A DNA stretch of 64,000 nt. Source: Haematobia irritans. Its lineage: Eukaryota > Arthropoda > Insecta > Diptera > Muscidae. The notes beneath the pieces were generated by a model. That model was not told the origin of the DNA. It made no database searches and saw only the letters and a list, made by a program, of their open reading frames with translations. Of the stretch, positions 1-10,563 are shown piece after piece. The DNA lies in NCBI RefSeq assembly GCF_050003625.1, contig NC_134398.1, forward strand, positions 94,883,674 to 94,947,673, read 5' to 3'. The stretch's first letter is position 1; each line of letters opens with the position of its first letter. Made by a program: the position numbers and the translations under genes.

Positions 1-119
1 CTTATAAAGGTGTATAGCGAATTCGGATTCCCATCAAATTTCTCCACATTTCCAATTTGATGTGCAACCTGCGCCATTTCCGAGTCTGATAACATTGCCG
101 GTGGGTCTGGTAGAGACAT
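1..119 (-). CDS. Partial gag N-terminus of a Ty3/gypsy-type LTR retrotransposon
   Basis: An ATG on the minus strand at 117-119 opens a frame of 39 codons without a stop to the window edge. It begins MSLPDPP and contains KFDGNPNSLYTF, the kind of 'F-G-x-P-x-L-x-x-F' opening seen in gag of gypsy/17.6-like fly retrotransposons. Gag would form the structural capsid of the retrotransposon particle in the cytoplasm. The start is supported by context: a leader, a primer-binding site (522-535) and an LTR end (536-697) lie upstream in the right order. The gene is cut by the window edge, so whether it is intact cannot be judged. Assignment to gypsy type is inference from motif and order. Confidence 0.62.
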   Translation of the reverse strand, partial: MSLPDPPAMLSDSEMAQVAHQIGNVEKFDGNPNSLYTFI

Positions 120-521
120 GTTGTTTTTCTGTTCGTTTTTTATTTCGTTTCGTTCAAGTATAAAAATTTTAAGTTTTGTTTTTTTTCTGTTTAAGTTTTC
201 GATTTTGGTTCCACTTATTTTGAGTTTAAGTTTATAAATTTCTTTTTTCACTTATTTTAAGTTTTGCATTGAGCTCATAGCACTTTCGTGGGTTTTTTGA
301 GGTAACCGGATTGGAATTATAGCCTCTCACAAATTCTATGGCTTCTCTGATCAGGGTTTATTTTTTTTTTTTTATAATGCTACTACGTTATGCGCTTACA
401 CGTTACACGTAGTCCATCAAAATTTGCACTATCACGTTATACGAATTTCCTCGTTACACGTATTCCATTAAAAATCTGCGGTACCACGTTATACGTTTTT
501 TGTACGTTACACGTAGTTAAT
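120..521 (-). other. 5' untranslated leader of the LTR retrotransposon
   Basis: This stretch lies between the primer site and the gag ATG. No open frame of note. The half next to gag is T-rich on the plus strand with recurring AAGTTT words; the half next to the primer site carries the three-fold repeat listed separately. Confidence 0.5.
385..515 (-). repeat. Three-copy tandem repeat in the retrotransposon leader
   Basis: Two short words alternate three times on the plus strand: ACGTTATRCG at 385-394, 434-443 and 486-495, and CGTTACACGTA at 401-411, 452-462 and 505-515. The period is 49-53 bp. The words are identical or nearly so while the spacers have drifted, which suggests they are binding sites. 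Position, in the 5' leader of a gypsy-like element, matches where the Drosophila gypsy element carries its Su(Hw) insulator array, but the motif itself is different. Confidence 0.7.
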
Positions 522-535
522 TACCGACTGCGCCA
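522..535 (-). promoter_or_regulatory. Primer-binding site complementary to tRNA-Ser 3' end
   Basis: The minus strand reads TGGCGCAGTCGGTA. TGG is the complement of CCA and GCGCAGTCG fits the 3' acceptor end of insect tRNA-Ser, the primer used by 17.6/297/ZAM-type elements. It lies directly inside the LTR end, as expected. Confidence 0.7.
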
Positions 536-697
536 GTGGAATAAATGAAAAAGGGAGATCTTGTTTCATTTGTGTCTTTATTGAAACTGACTAAATTCAA
601 AACTTCCAAAAATATTTATTCTTAATCTAAAATTCTGCAATAGCAACATCGCCTGATGTTGCTTGTTGATACTGCTGACTCGTCACTTTGTGGTATG
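536..697 (-). repeat. 3' portion of a 5' LTR (R-U5), truncated by the gap
   Basis: The stretch between the primer site and the N-run carries AATAAA on the minus strand (577-582 on plus), followed by about 40 bp to the primer site, consistent with an R-U5 region. The rest of the LTR is hidden in, or lost beyond, the assembly gap. Confidence 0.5.
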
Positions 698-797
698 NNN
701 NNNNNNNNNNNNNNNNNNNNNNNNNNNNNNNNNNNNNNNNNNNNNNNNNNNNNNNNNNNNNNNNNNNNNNNNNNNNNNNNNNNNNNNNNNNNNNNNN
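698..797. other. Assembly gap of exactly 100 N
   Basis: A run of 100 unknown bases, a conventional scaffold spacer. True gap size is unknown; it lies between an LTR and (TA)n sequence, a typical place for an assembler to break. Confidence 0.99.
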
Positions 798-833
798 TAT
801 GCACACTCCAAACAATGATATAGTAAAAAACAA

Positions 834-2881
<2,048 letters not shown>

Positions 2882-2979
2882 CATACATTGAGTCTTTTTA
2901 CGTAAATGGTACAATCAAAGGTTAACAGGAAATTCTTAAGACTATAATGTATTGTCTTAATTATACATAGAGTATTATA

Positions 2980-3175
2980 CAACATCAGGTTTAATTTACG
3001 TTTCATTTCTATATATTTCAGATATGCTGGACATTGTCGGTAATTTGATGGATGGCCAAATTGTTTGCAGTTTACACAATATGGACTATTATTCTTTCGT
3101 TGAATGAATTCATATTGACCAGGTTCGTGAGATTTATCACATTTAACGCAAGCTCGATTTTTTGTACAGTTATTA
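2980..3175 (-). pseudogene. 3' block of jockey-type ORF1 (zinc-knuckle region)
   Basis: The minus strand from 3175 encodes a cysteine-rich stretch with [17 protein letters not shown] and later [18 protein letters not shown], the spacing of the CCHC and following zinc motifs in ORF1 (gag-like, PRE_C2HC-containing) proteins of jockey-clade LINEs. It is the continuation of the block at 6025-7199: the first knuckle is split by the insertion at 3176-6022, and removing that insertion with its TA duplication leaves correct knuckle spacing. The frame fades into AT repeat after about 2980. Confidence 0.7.
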
Positions 3176-4220
3176 CACAGAAAAAAAAGTGTCTCGTAAA
3201 TTTAAGAAGATTTTTACAATAATTTATTACAAGAATTTTCCAGAATTTTAGTTCATTTTTCGTATCTTCAACGAAAATTAACTACTCGAAAGGAAATTTT
3301 ACAAATTCTAAGTAGCAATCGTTTAGTTCATGGCCTACAAAATAGTTAAAAATTCGTTTGGCATGCTATAAAACTACTTGTGAAATGTAAAGTATTTTCT
3401 AAATAATAAGTGCAATTTACTATAACATTTTTTTGTATGAGAAAATAATTTTTTACGAAAAATGAACTTGAAAGTGGATAGCAATTTCTTACTGACAATG
3501 CCTATAGTTAATAATTGTTGGTAAAAAATTACCCAATGAAATATTTTTAGTTCACATGTAATTAAATTTATAGATATTTTTGTCAAAAATGGTAGATAAC
3601 ATTTCATGAAAATTTTGCAAACTTTAAGTTAAACGTTTCATCGTTCATAAACTGGTGTGCCTTTACGAATATTATTCTTAGAGTAAATTGTCAGCAGATG
3701 CGATGAACTAATGCATAGTACAGAGATCTTTATCGGCATAGTAGAATGTGATTAATGTAAAGATGATGTTACTTGAGTTTTGTTGTGTATACATGAGCGT
3801 GGGGTTGTTTTTATTTTTGTTCATTTAGTGGTTTGAGTGTGTGTGTGTTTGTTATTCGCGGATCGTTTATTTGGCTGGATGAGGTGTTGTTTTCAATAAA
3901 GGCACATGTGTTTTTGTTGTTGTAGGAATGTTTTGGCTTTGCTTGGTTTTGTTTGGCATGCTTCAGTTGTATAGTTGGCGTTGGCGTGGGCTGTTGCATC
4001 TTTTAAGTAGGTATGCAACAAGGGAGTAAAAGGCATGGAATATTTTGGATTTGTGAGACATATATTGGTGTTTGTTTATTAAACCTTTTAAATGAAAGTT
4101 ATTAATATTTTATCGGTAGTTTAGAAAAAAGTTATTACGAATATTTAGGAAAATATGTTGAAATTGAAAGTGTATTGAAATTTTTATTATTCTATGTAAA
4201 AAATTAATATTCAATTCCAG

Positions 4221-5158
4221 ATGAATTTGGAAAATTTTTGTTATATCTCAGCGTATAGTTTATTCATAAATTGGTAAGTATTTTTTTAATATGACTTTCT
4301 TTTAAAAAGAATTTTTTTTTATGTATATTATTATTTGTTAATTAATTTTTTTTGGAAACCTGTTTAATGTTTTTCTTTGTTGTAAAAGCAATATTTAATT
4401 TCAGAGCAACTCCAGATGGATTCGAACAAATTTAAAAAAAAAAGAATTGGTAAGTTTTCTTTTAAAAATTGGCTTTCTTTCAACAAGAAAATTTACGTTT
4501 TTAGGACCTTTTTATAATCAAAATTACAGGTTTTTAATACCTTATTTTAGTATTTCTTTAATTAAATTTTTTGGAAACTAACGTAATATTTTTAATGTAA
4601 AAATAAATATTTAATTTCAGAATAACCCCTTAAAATTTGGACAAATTTTTAGTACTCCTTTGCCTGTAATTTAATAGTAAATTGGTAAGGATTCTTTAAC
4701 TTTCTTTTAACCCTGGACAGCCATCCTTATTTTTTGTACATTAACGTCATCCTTCGTCATTTTGACTACGGCTGATTTCAAGACGATATAATTTTCATCG
4801 TGAGCGAAAAAGTGAACCAAACTTGAATTTATTTTCTTATTTAATTTGGTTTGAAGTAGTATAAAACAAAAATTCATAAAACGGTCGAATTAGTATAACT
4901 TAAATTTACCATTTCCCAATAGACTAAAATGCATTTTAAATCGAAAATGAAATTACGTGTCGTCATTTTGATGACTGTCTAGGAATATCAAGAATATTTG
5001 GTTTTTTATGCATATTATTATTTTTTTCATTAGATTTTTTGAAAAAATATGTTTTCATAATAATAATAATTTTATTTAATATTTAATTTCAGAGTAACCC
5101 AAATAAATTTGGACAACTTTTTATATTTCCCCTCAGCGTACAATTTAATAGAGAATTG
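4221..5158 (+). repeat. Four tandem exon-plus-intron-like units
   Basis: Four homologous short segments at 4221-4273, 4405-4449, 4621-4684 and 5093-5158 are each preceded by an acceptor-like TTTAATTTCAG (the first by TTCAATTCCAG) and end in AATTG followed by GTAAGT or GTAAGG. The intervening stretches are themselves similar (CTTTCTTT, GGAAAC and AATATTTAATTTCAG words recur), so the unit of about 190-215 bp is duplicated as a whole; the third spacer is longer because of the MITE at 4711. The last copy reads open as 22 codons (FGQLFIFPLSVQFNREL at its end); the others carry stops or indels. Not a known domain. Confidence 0.6.
4711..4983. mobile_element. piggyBac-like MITE
   Basis: Starts CCCTGGACAGCCATCCTT directly after TTAA (4707-4710) and ends with GATGACTGTCTAGG, an imperfect 14-15-bp inverted repeat of the CCCT-type seen in piggyBac elements. 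The right TTAA is degraded. No coding sequence. Confidence 0.5.
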
Positions 5159-5287
5159 GTAAGTTTTATATTAAAACTTTGGCTTTCTTTCAACTAGAAT
5201 ATTTATTTTATTATATCTTTCACATCGATAACAACACAGTTTTATGAGTTTATTTAGAATACTTCATTATTTCTCTAATTGTTTCAG

Positions 5288-5491
5288 GTACAAATTTTAT
5301 GAGATACGTTTTCCAAAGAAAAGTTGAATTCCTTACACCATTTGATAAAATGCCCCAAATATGGTAAGTTACAAGCTAAAATGAAGAATTAAAAATTATA
5401 TTTCATTACATGGTGTTAATTTTTAACAATGTTCATTATTGTTTCCATTTTTTCCAGCAAGATATGTGAAAAAATTACCTACGATGAATAA
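5288..5491 (+). other. Two further exon-like segments with strong splice signals
   Basis: GTTTCAG precedes 5288 and GTAAGTT follows 5363; TTTTTTCCAG precedes 5458. Joined by those signals, one frame is open and ends with a TAA at 5489-5491, and an AATAAA lies near 5611. That frame does not connect with either open frame of the preceding unit (5093-5158), so these may be untranslated exons or a decayed gene. Function unknown. Confidence 0.4.
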
Positions 5492-6024
5492 AAAAGGATA
5501 AGTCAAAATGTCCAAACAGCGGGTTCAAATGAACTACTCTCTTTTCCATGTGGTCATAATTTTTATTCACAAAAAACATTGTATTAAGAACTTTCATCAT
5601 AAGTTTTTATAATAAAGTACTTTTGCTTAAAGATAGTTTAATTTTAATGTATGAAAATTCTCATAATAGTAAAACGGTTTGTTGTTCCTTTAATTATTTA
5701 ATTTCTCTATACTGTGGAATGATTGATTTAAAAATAGTCTAGTCGTCGACGTTTTAAAGAGACTGTTAACCAATTTTTATTATCGGGTTTCCCACAAAAT
5801 AAGCAAGTAAACCAAAAAAATACTGACTTTCTAACTTGGTAGGGGTATATAAATCTTATGGTGTTGTAAAAATGAACTAAACTACAATGTTATAGATGAA
5901 CTAAAATTTAAGAAAATTATAAACTAGACAAGTTGAAAAAAATCTTAAGGGCTAAATCATGGTCAATATTACTACAGTTTAGTTCATTTTGCAATGGAAA
6001 AGGGTTCACTGTTTTTTCAGTGTA

Positions 6025-7199
6025 GAAACGTGTCCCCATTGCTGACAACGCCAACATTGCAAAACCATTCTATTTGCTTTTGGGGACTCGGATGTTATTT
6101 TTTGCTTTTGTATATATTTTATATGCGATACGTCAGAGATTGATTTACCTGGGACTAAATGGATCAAGAACAGACCGGTATCGTAATTGTTTTTCCTGGA
6201 GTGATTTGTTGTAAATTTTGCTACATTTTGGACTGTGTTAGGGGCCCAAATATCTAAAAACCTCTTCAATTTCTCTAAGTCGGTATCATGTAGAAGGCCT
6301 CTTAGTACCACACTAACTTTACGAAATTCTTTAGGGGTGTAAGTGTATGCTACAAACTTTCCGTCTCTTAAAATTTCCATCATTTCAGCGTGCACTAAGG
6401 GATCTTGTATGTATAGTTTGTTTGTGATTCTGTATATTATATTTTTTTCATCTAAGTCGTTAATCATACGTCCGATATTAATGTTATATAAGAATATCGG
6501 TGGGCAAAATTTGTTTGGTTTCTAGTTTCTTCCTTGGGGACCTGATGGGAAGTGCTTTCCTGTTGGGGAATATTTGTTTGTTTTTCAATATCTAGTATTC
6601 CTAATATAACATAGCATATTTGTTTTGTGAAGCTATGGGTGTGTTTTCATTAATACTAGGTTTACCAAGTTCAGCCAAATCAATTATATAGTCTCCTTTG
6701 CGATTTCTTTTATTGCTTCTATATATCTGGAATCCTTCGTCGTCCATTTCAGAACATGAGAAAGAATGCATGGAGGTGTCAAATGCGTCTGAATGTGCTG
6801 TTGAGACCTCATCAAATTCGATCTGAGTTGAACTATTGCAGCTGATTTTGGCTTGTTTGGAGCAAGATGGTTTTTGATATGCGACCGATTGTTTAAATTC
6901 TTCATTTGCGTCAAGTATAATTTCATTAGATAAAATGATGGGTATATTTTGGGGCTTTTTAAGTGATGATTTTTCGGTTAAATTTTCAGATTTATGTTTC
7001 TCCGTTTCACTTGGTGTGCTGTGCTTTGATAAGATTTTCGATTAGTTTCATCAGCGAAGACAGCATGTCTTAAGGACGCACCGATGTCTTTTCTCACAGG
7101 CAAGGAATCGTGAATCTTGGTTGAAGTAACTGGATTGTGCTGGTCCGCTGTAGCTCTGTCTGGGGACTTCTTTGGTTCTTGACTTGCATAGGATTTCAT
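6025..7199 (-). pseudogene. 5' block of jockey-type ORF1 (gag-like), several frame breaks
   Basis: Three minus-strand frames follow one another: 7199-6978 (starts MKSYASQEPKKSPDRA), 6926-6684 and 6467-6025. The last contains YTPKEFRKVSVVLRGL, IHLVPGKSISDVSHIKYI and the first half of a zinc knuckle, CWRCQQWGH, the pattern of ORF1 of jockey-clade LINEs, an RNA-binding protein that packages the element RNA. The copy has at least two frameshifts plus the 2.85-kb insertion in the knuckle, so it is dead. ORF2 is not present next to it. Confidence 0.72.
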
Positions 7200-7398
7200 T
7201 TGGAGAAATTGAAATAAATTCCTAACAAATGATTAAAATCAGAAATTTTTCTTTTATTTTTTTTATTTGAAAATTGTACGTCTGTTCTGACAGAAAATTC
7301 AAATTTTTTCTACAACAACGATTAAAGAAAAAAACCAACAATAACAAACCCAAACGAATAAATAAAATATTTTTTAAATTAAAATTTTATTACAGTAA
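7200..7398. other. Region upstream of ORF1 relic
   Basis: AT-rich with A-runs and no frame. It may be the 5' UTR of the LINE; nothing specific is seen. Confidence 0.3.
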
Positions 7399-7629
7399 AG
7401 GTGGGTATTAAGATCGAGTTTAGCCGCTAAAAACGTCATTTTTCACGATTACTTTTCTTTAATAATCCATTTTAAGGAATACAAACTTTGTGAAAATTTG
7501 CTTTGGGCTTTTCCCCATCAAGTTATAATAAAATTTGCAACAAATATGTATAATTTTATGCATTTTTCTTACTAATTTAGTTTTCACTTTAGCGATTTTA
7601 GCGGCTAAACTCGAACTTAATACTCACCT
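7399..7629. mobile_element. 231-bp MITE with ~37-bp imperfect TIR
   Basis: Left end AGGTGGGTATTAAGATCGAG and right end, inverted, AGGTGAGTATTAAGTTCGAG continue with TTTAGCCGCTAAAA on both sides. Flanks are TAA/TAA, so a TA-type target. A related half-end (AAGCGGGCATTAAGTTCGAG) is found inside the long TIR elements near 14808, 17045 and 26120. Confidence 0.8.
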
Positions 7630-8240
7630 TAATACTGGAAGCTGGGCGAAGTGTATAAATGCAAACGTACATTTCTAAGATTTTTTTGAAATTAATTTCC
7701 CAATTCCGACAATAAACATTTCCTAATATATATTGTGTAATACGATGACAAAAATCTCTGATTATTTATACCATTTTTTAGTTTTTTTTTTAATATTTTG
7801 ATCAAAGAGCAGAGCAAAGAGCATATTCCATCCTATCCATCAAGCGGTCTACAATACTACATCCAAGGGAAATACATATCCAATTTCAATTCCACTGCAA
7901 AATCTAGTTCCATTTATTTTTCCTTATATCCAAGTCAATACGAAATCCATTTGTTTACTCTAAACAAACACAAATACTTACATTTTTCTTACAATCTGCT
8001 TAATCGTCTTGGATTTGCTGAATTGCGTCGACATAAAAATTGAATTTTAAAGACATTTTTAACAGTCACGTTCAAAATGTAATTATTTGAATCAAAGATG
8101 TAGATTTGTAACTTTACATAATACATTATAAAATGCCGTTTCTTTGAAATTGTTTATGGTTAATTTAAAATAAAACATTTCAATGTATTTATTATTTTTA
8201 CAAAATGTCTTAAACATAACTCACACCATTTACATTCTAC
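7630..8240 (-). other. Probable 3' untranslated and downstream region of the GATA gene
   Basis: No convincing coding sequence. On the minus strand an AATAAA (TTTATT on plus near 8184) lies about 55 bp past the GATA stop codon and is a candidate poly(A) signal. The 81-codon frame at 7798-8043 starts with TTG and resembles nothing I know. Confidence 0.4.
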
Positions 8241-8471
8241 TCACTTTTCAGCTTTTTCAGTATCCTTTGGGCGACGCCTCCTTGTATGTATAGTATCACG
8301 TCGCATGGAATGCGGTCGATTAACACCATGAAGTTTAAAGTACAATCCACACGCATTGCATACAATTTCTCCTCGTATACTCCTTCTCCAAATAGTCGTC
8401 GTTAATGTTCCACAATTTGAACACATCATATCCTTCTGAGATCCATTTCTCGAGGCAAATATTTTGTTACA
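8241..8471 (-). CDS. GATAd: Terminal coding exon of a GATA-type transcription factor (GATAd-like)
   Basis: The frame from 8471 to the TGA at 8241-8243 encodes one GATA zinc finger, C-x2-C-x17-C-x2-[15 protein letters not shown], then [17 protein letters not shown], then the basic tail [15 protein letters not shown]. This finger binds WGATAR DNA sites in the nucleus. The [21 protein letters not shown] variant, rather than the HNVNRPLxMKK type of pannier or serpent, is what I recall for Drosophila GATAd. The exon starts after a good acceptor, TTTTGCCTATTTGCAG, ending at 8472 on plus; an ATG frame continuing to 8561 runs through that acceptor and is not the real start. Upstream exons are not seen in the window. 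A LINE relic begins only about 75 bp upstream of the acceptor. The purifying pattern (no stop or frameshift) contrasts with every neighbouring ORF. Confidence 0.82.
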   Translation of the reverse strand, partial: CNKIFASRNGSQKDMMCSNCGTLTTTIWRRSIRGEIVCNACGLYFKLHGVNRPHSMRRDTIHTRRRRPKDTEKAEK

Positions 8472-8544
8472 CTGCAAATAGGCAAAACAATGCATTAGAA
8501 GCCGCTTATGTAAGGGATTTCCCTTAAGTAGACCACATATATGT

Positions 8545-9075
8545 ATATGAGTAATCAACAAATTTGGATAATTTTTCGGGAACCCGTTTTCAAAATAAAA
8601 AAAATCCCATGATGTAGCGATGATCTGAGAAACTATGTTCCCTTAAAACCTGTCACTTAGATATTTTATAATTCAGTTCTTGCGTGGCCAAGGTGACGTC
8701 CAAAAGTTCTTTTTGGTGACGACGCTTGGTACATCTCCCAATATAAACTCTATACGTATTATAAACTCTATTATCGACTCTCCTCTTGCATTAATATCAC
8801 TACTTTCTCAAATACTATTATCAGAATTTGTATCACATCCCATAATTAGTTTTGTCTTTGTTTTCAGTGACTAAGGTCTTAACGGTACATGGAGGCATCA
8901 CCCCAGCATGTAGACTACCTAATATTTGCATTTGGCTGTCTGTATACTGGCTAATTGATAAAGGAAGCAGAAATAAGTTTTTGACAATTATACATGCTCG
9001 ATTTACATCTCTACCGGTATAGTGCAACAGTTTGAAACCCGGATTCTTAATTCACAGATTTTGTTCTGAATCATT
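8545..9075 (-). pseudogene. LINE endonuclease (EEP) relic, LOA/I/R1-like
   Basis: Minus-strand fragments in shifting frames: GRDVNRACIIVKN near 9000, then a block reading like 'GCDxNxxxxxWGSSDINARGES' with decay near 8830-8740, then TKKNFWTS and SFSDHRYIM towards 8600. These are the order and wording of apurinic-type endonucleases of RNase H-bearing LINEs, which nick target DNA. Several stops and frameshifts; the reverse transcriptase part is absent. It lies in the intron immediately upstream of the GATA exon. Confidence 0.6.
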
Positions 9076-9104
9076 TCAACGCCATTTAAATGATCTAGAG
9101 TTAG

Positions 9105-9700
9105 TCGCAAGTGAAATTCCTTGGCCACATCTTAAAACCAGAAGGCGTAGCTGTTGACCCGTCGAAGGTTCCGGCAATAGTGGAACGGAAAGAACCTAGA
9201 AATGTAAAGAAGTTGATATCCTTTATCCAAACGTGTTCCTGGTATCGCCGATTCATTAACCACTATGCAGAAATTGTCATGCCACTAACGAATTTAACAA
9301 AGAAATCTGCTGTTGGGAAATGGGAAAAGTTGGCACAAGATGCATTTGAGGAACTGAAGTGGCAGTGGACGGGGTCCCTTTTGCAATTCAAGATGATGCA
9401 AGTGCTTACGCTCTTAGGGCAGTTTTGCTCCAGGGGGAGGGACTGGACCAACTTCCAATTGAATATAGTAACGCTGAACGCAACTACTCCATAATCGAAA
9501 CGGAAGCTCTGGTCATAGTATGGGCATGTAACAAATTTCGTGGCTACATTGAAGGTGCATCAGTGAAGCTATTAACAGATCACCAGCCATTGAAATGGTT
9601 GCTTAATATTGTCACCAAGTGGTAGATTCAGCACTATGATTTTGTTATAGAATATCTACCAGGGATAAACAACGCTACAGCGGATATGTTTTCCAGGCCA
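9105..9700 (+). pseudogene. Ty3/gypsy RT C-terminus and RNase H relic
   Basis: KFLGHILKPEGVAVDPSK (end of reverse transcriptase) is followed by SWYRRFINHYAEI and, after a frame change near 9360, an RNase H domain with DDASAYALRAVL, ETEALVIVWACNKFRGY and LLTDHQPLKWLL. A stop follows at 9623, then GINNATADMFSRPPC in the same general frame. These enzymes would copy element RNA to DNA and degrade the RNA strand. The copy lacks the YxDD half of the polymerase, so it is 5'-truncated and broken. Confidence 0.8.
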
Positions 9701-9731
9701 CCATGTCCGGAGAAAAAACACGATAATCTGC

Positions 9732-9950
9732 ATAATTGTATCTGTTCGTTTTTAATCGATATTCCGAACAAAAGTACATCACTGATACGCGAGGAGCAGT
9801 TAAAGGATGATTAATTGAAAAGCATAATCACCTCCATTTATCTGGATAATTGCATCTGCTCGTTTTTCATCGATATTCCGAACAAATTTACATCACAGAT
9901 ACGCGAGGAGCAGTTAAAGGACGATTAATTGAAAAGCATAATCGCCTAAA
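9732..9950 (+). repeat. 114-bp tandem duplication inside the gypsy relic
   Basis: The segment beginning ATAATTGTATCTG at 9732 recurs at 9846 with small differences; both include GATACGCGAGGAGCAG. It duplicates the stretch between RNase H and integrase. Confidence 0.8.
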
Positions 9951-10440
9951 TTCCTTTATATGAATAATTAGGAACTATATCCTTAACAATGGAATACTCT
10001 ACTTTTATGCTGAAGATGATACTGATGCTGCTCAACTCGTTATTCCAGTCCATGAACGGTCTGACATGTGCGTGAATATAAATTGTAAATAGCTAAGATA
10101 CAAACCGGACAGATTTAGCCCCACAACGAATGAGTTAGAGTTTAGCTAAGGCGGCCAAAAAATGGTTATATATATTTTGACTACTTATGACCCGTAATAA
10201 ATTAACTATGCGATAAATTTGATACCATACCAATGGCCCAGGAGCGCATTTTCAGAAAATAAGGTCACATAGATCAAAAACACAATAACAATTGGGATAT
10301 TGTAGAAATAAAACCGCACTAATCGGCCCTTAATTTTTATAAAATCGGGCCGCTCTACAATCCTGTCCATGATATTGTGGTATCAGGAGAAAGCCCGTAA
10401 CAAGTACTTTATGGCTATATGGTCGCTCAACGGGGACTGC
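9951..10440 (+). pseudogene. Integrase-side remnants of the gypsy relic
   Basis: Short translated pieces such as LNNGILYFYAEDDTDAAQL near 9980 and YNPVHDIVVSGESP near 10360 fit the region before the integrase zinc finger and the integrase C-terminal region. The catalytic core is missing. The LINE at about 10450 takes over next. Confidence 0.45.
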
Positions 10441-10563
10441 ATTGCCATCAACTTCTCACTAAAAGCTGCATTCCCTAGAGGGAAGCCAAGGGGGGAAAAA
10501 TCGACCACCATGGTGGTCTACGGAATTAAGTAATATGAGGAAATCCTGCATGAGGCTCTTTAA

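Larger units (their letters stand above)
3176..6022. mobile_element. 2.85-kb TIR element (CACWG ends, TA target duplication)
   Basis: The ends are CACAGAAAAAAAAGTG on the left and the inverse of CACTGAAAAAACAGTG on the right, each bordered by TA (3174-3175, 6023-6024). Shorter relatives with nearly the same right-hand end lie at 24778-25290 and 31052-31566. No transposase is recognisable inside. It carries the exon-like array (4221-5491) and a piggyBac-like MITE (4711-4983). The flanking zinc-knuckle coding sequence proves where it starts and stops. Confidence 0.75.

Noticed and set aside
3811..3999. 62-codon minus frame MQQPTPTPTIQL
   Set aside because: Low-complexity translation of GT-rich repeat sequence; no family, no support.
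7798..8043. 81-codon plus frame beginning at TTG
   Set aside because: No ATG start, no recognised domain, lies in the presumed 3' flank of the GATA exon; probably chance.
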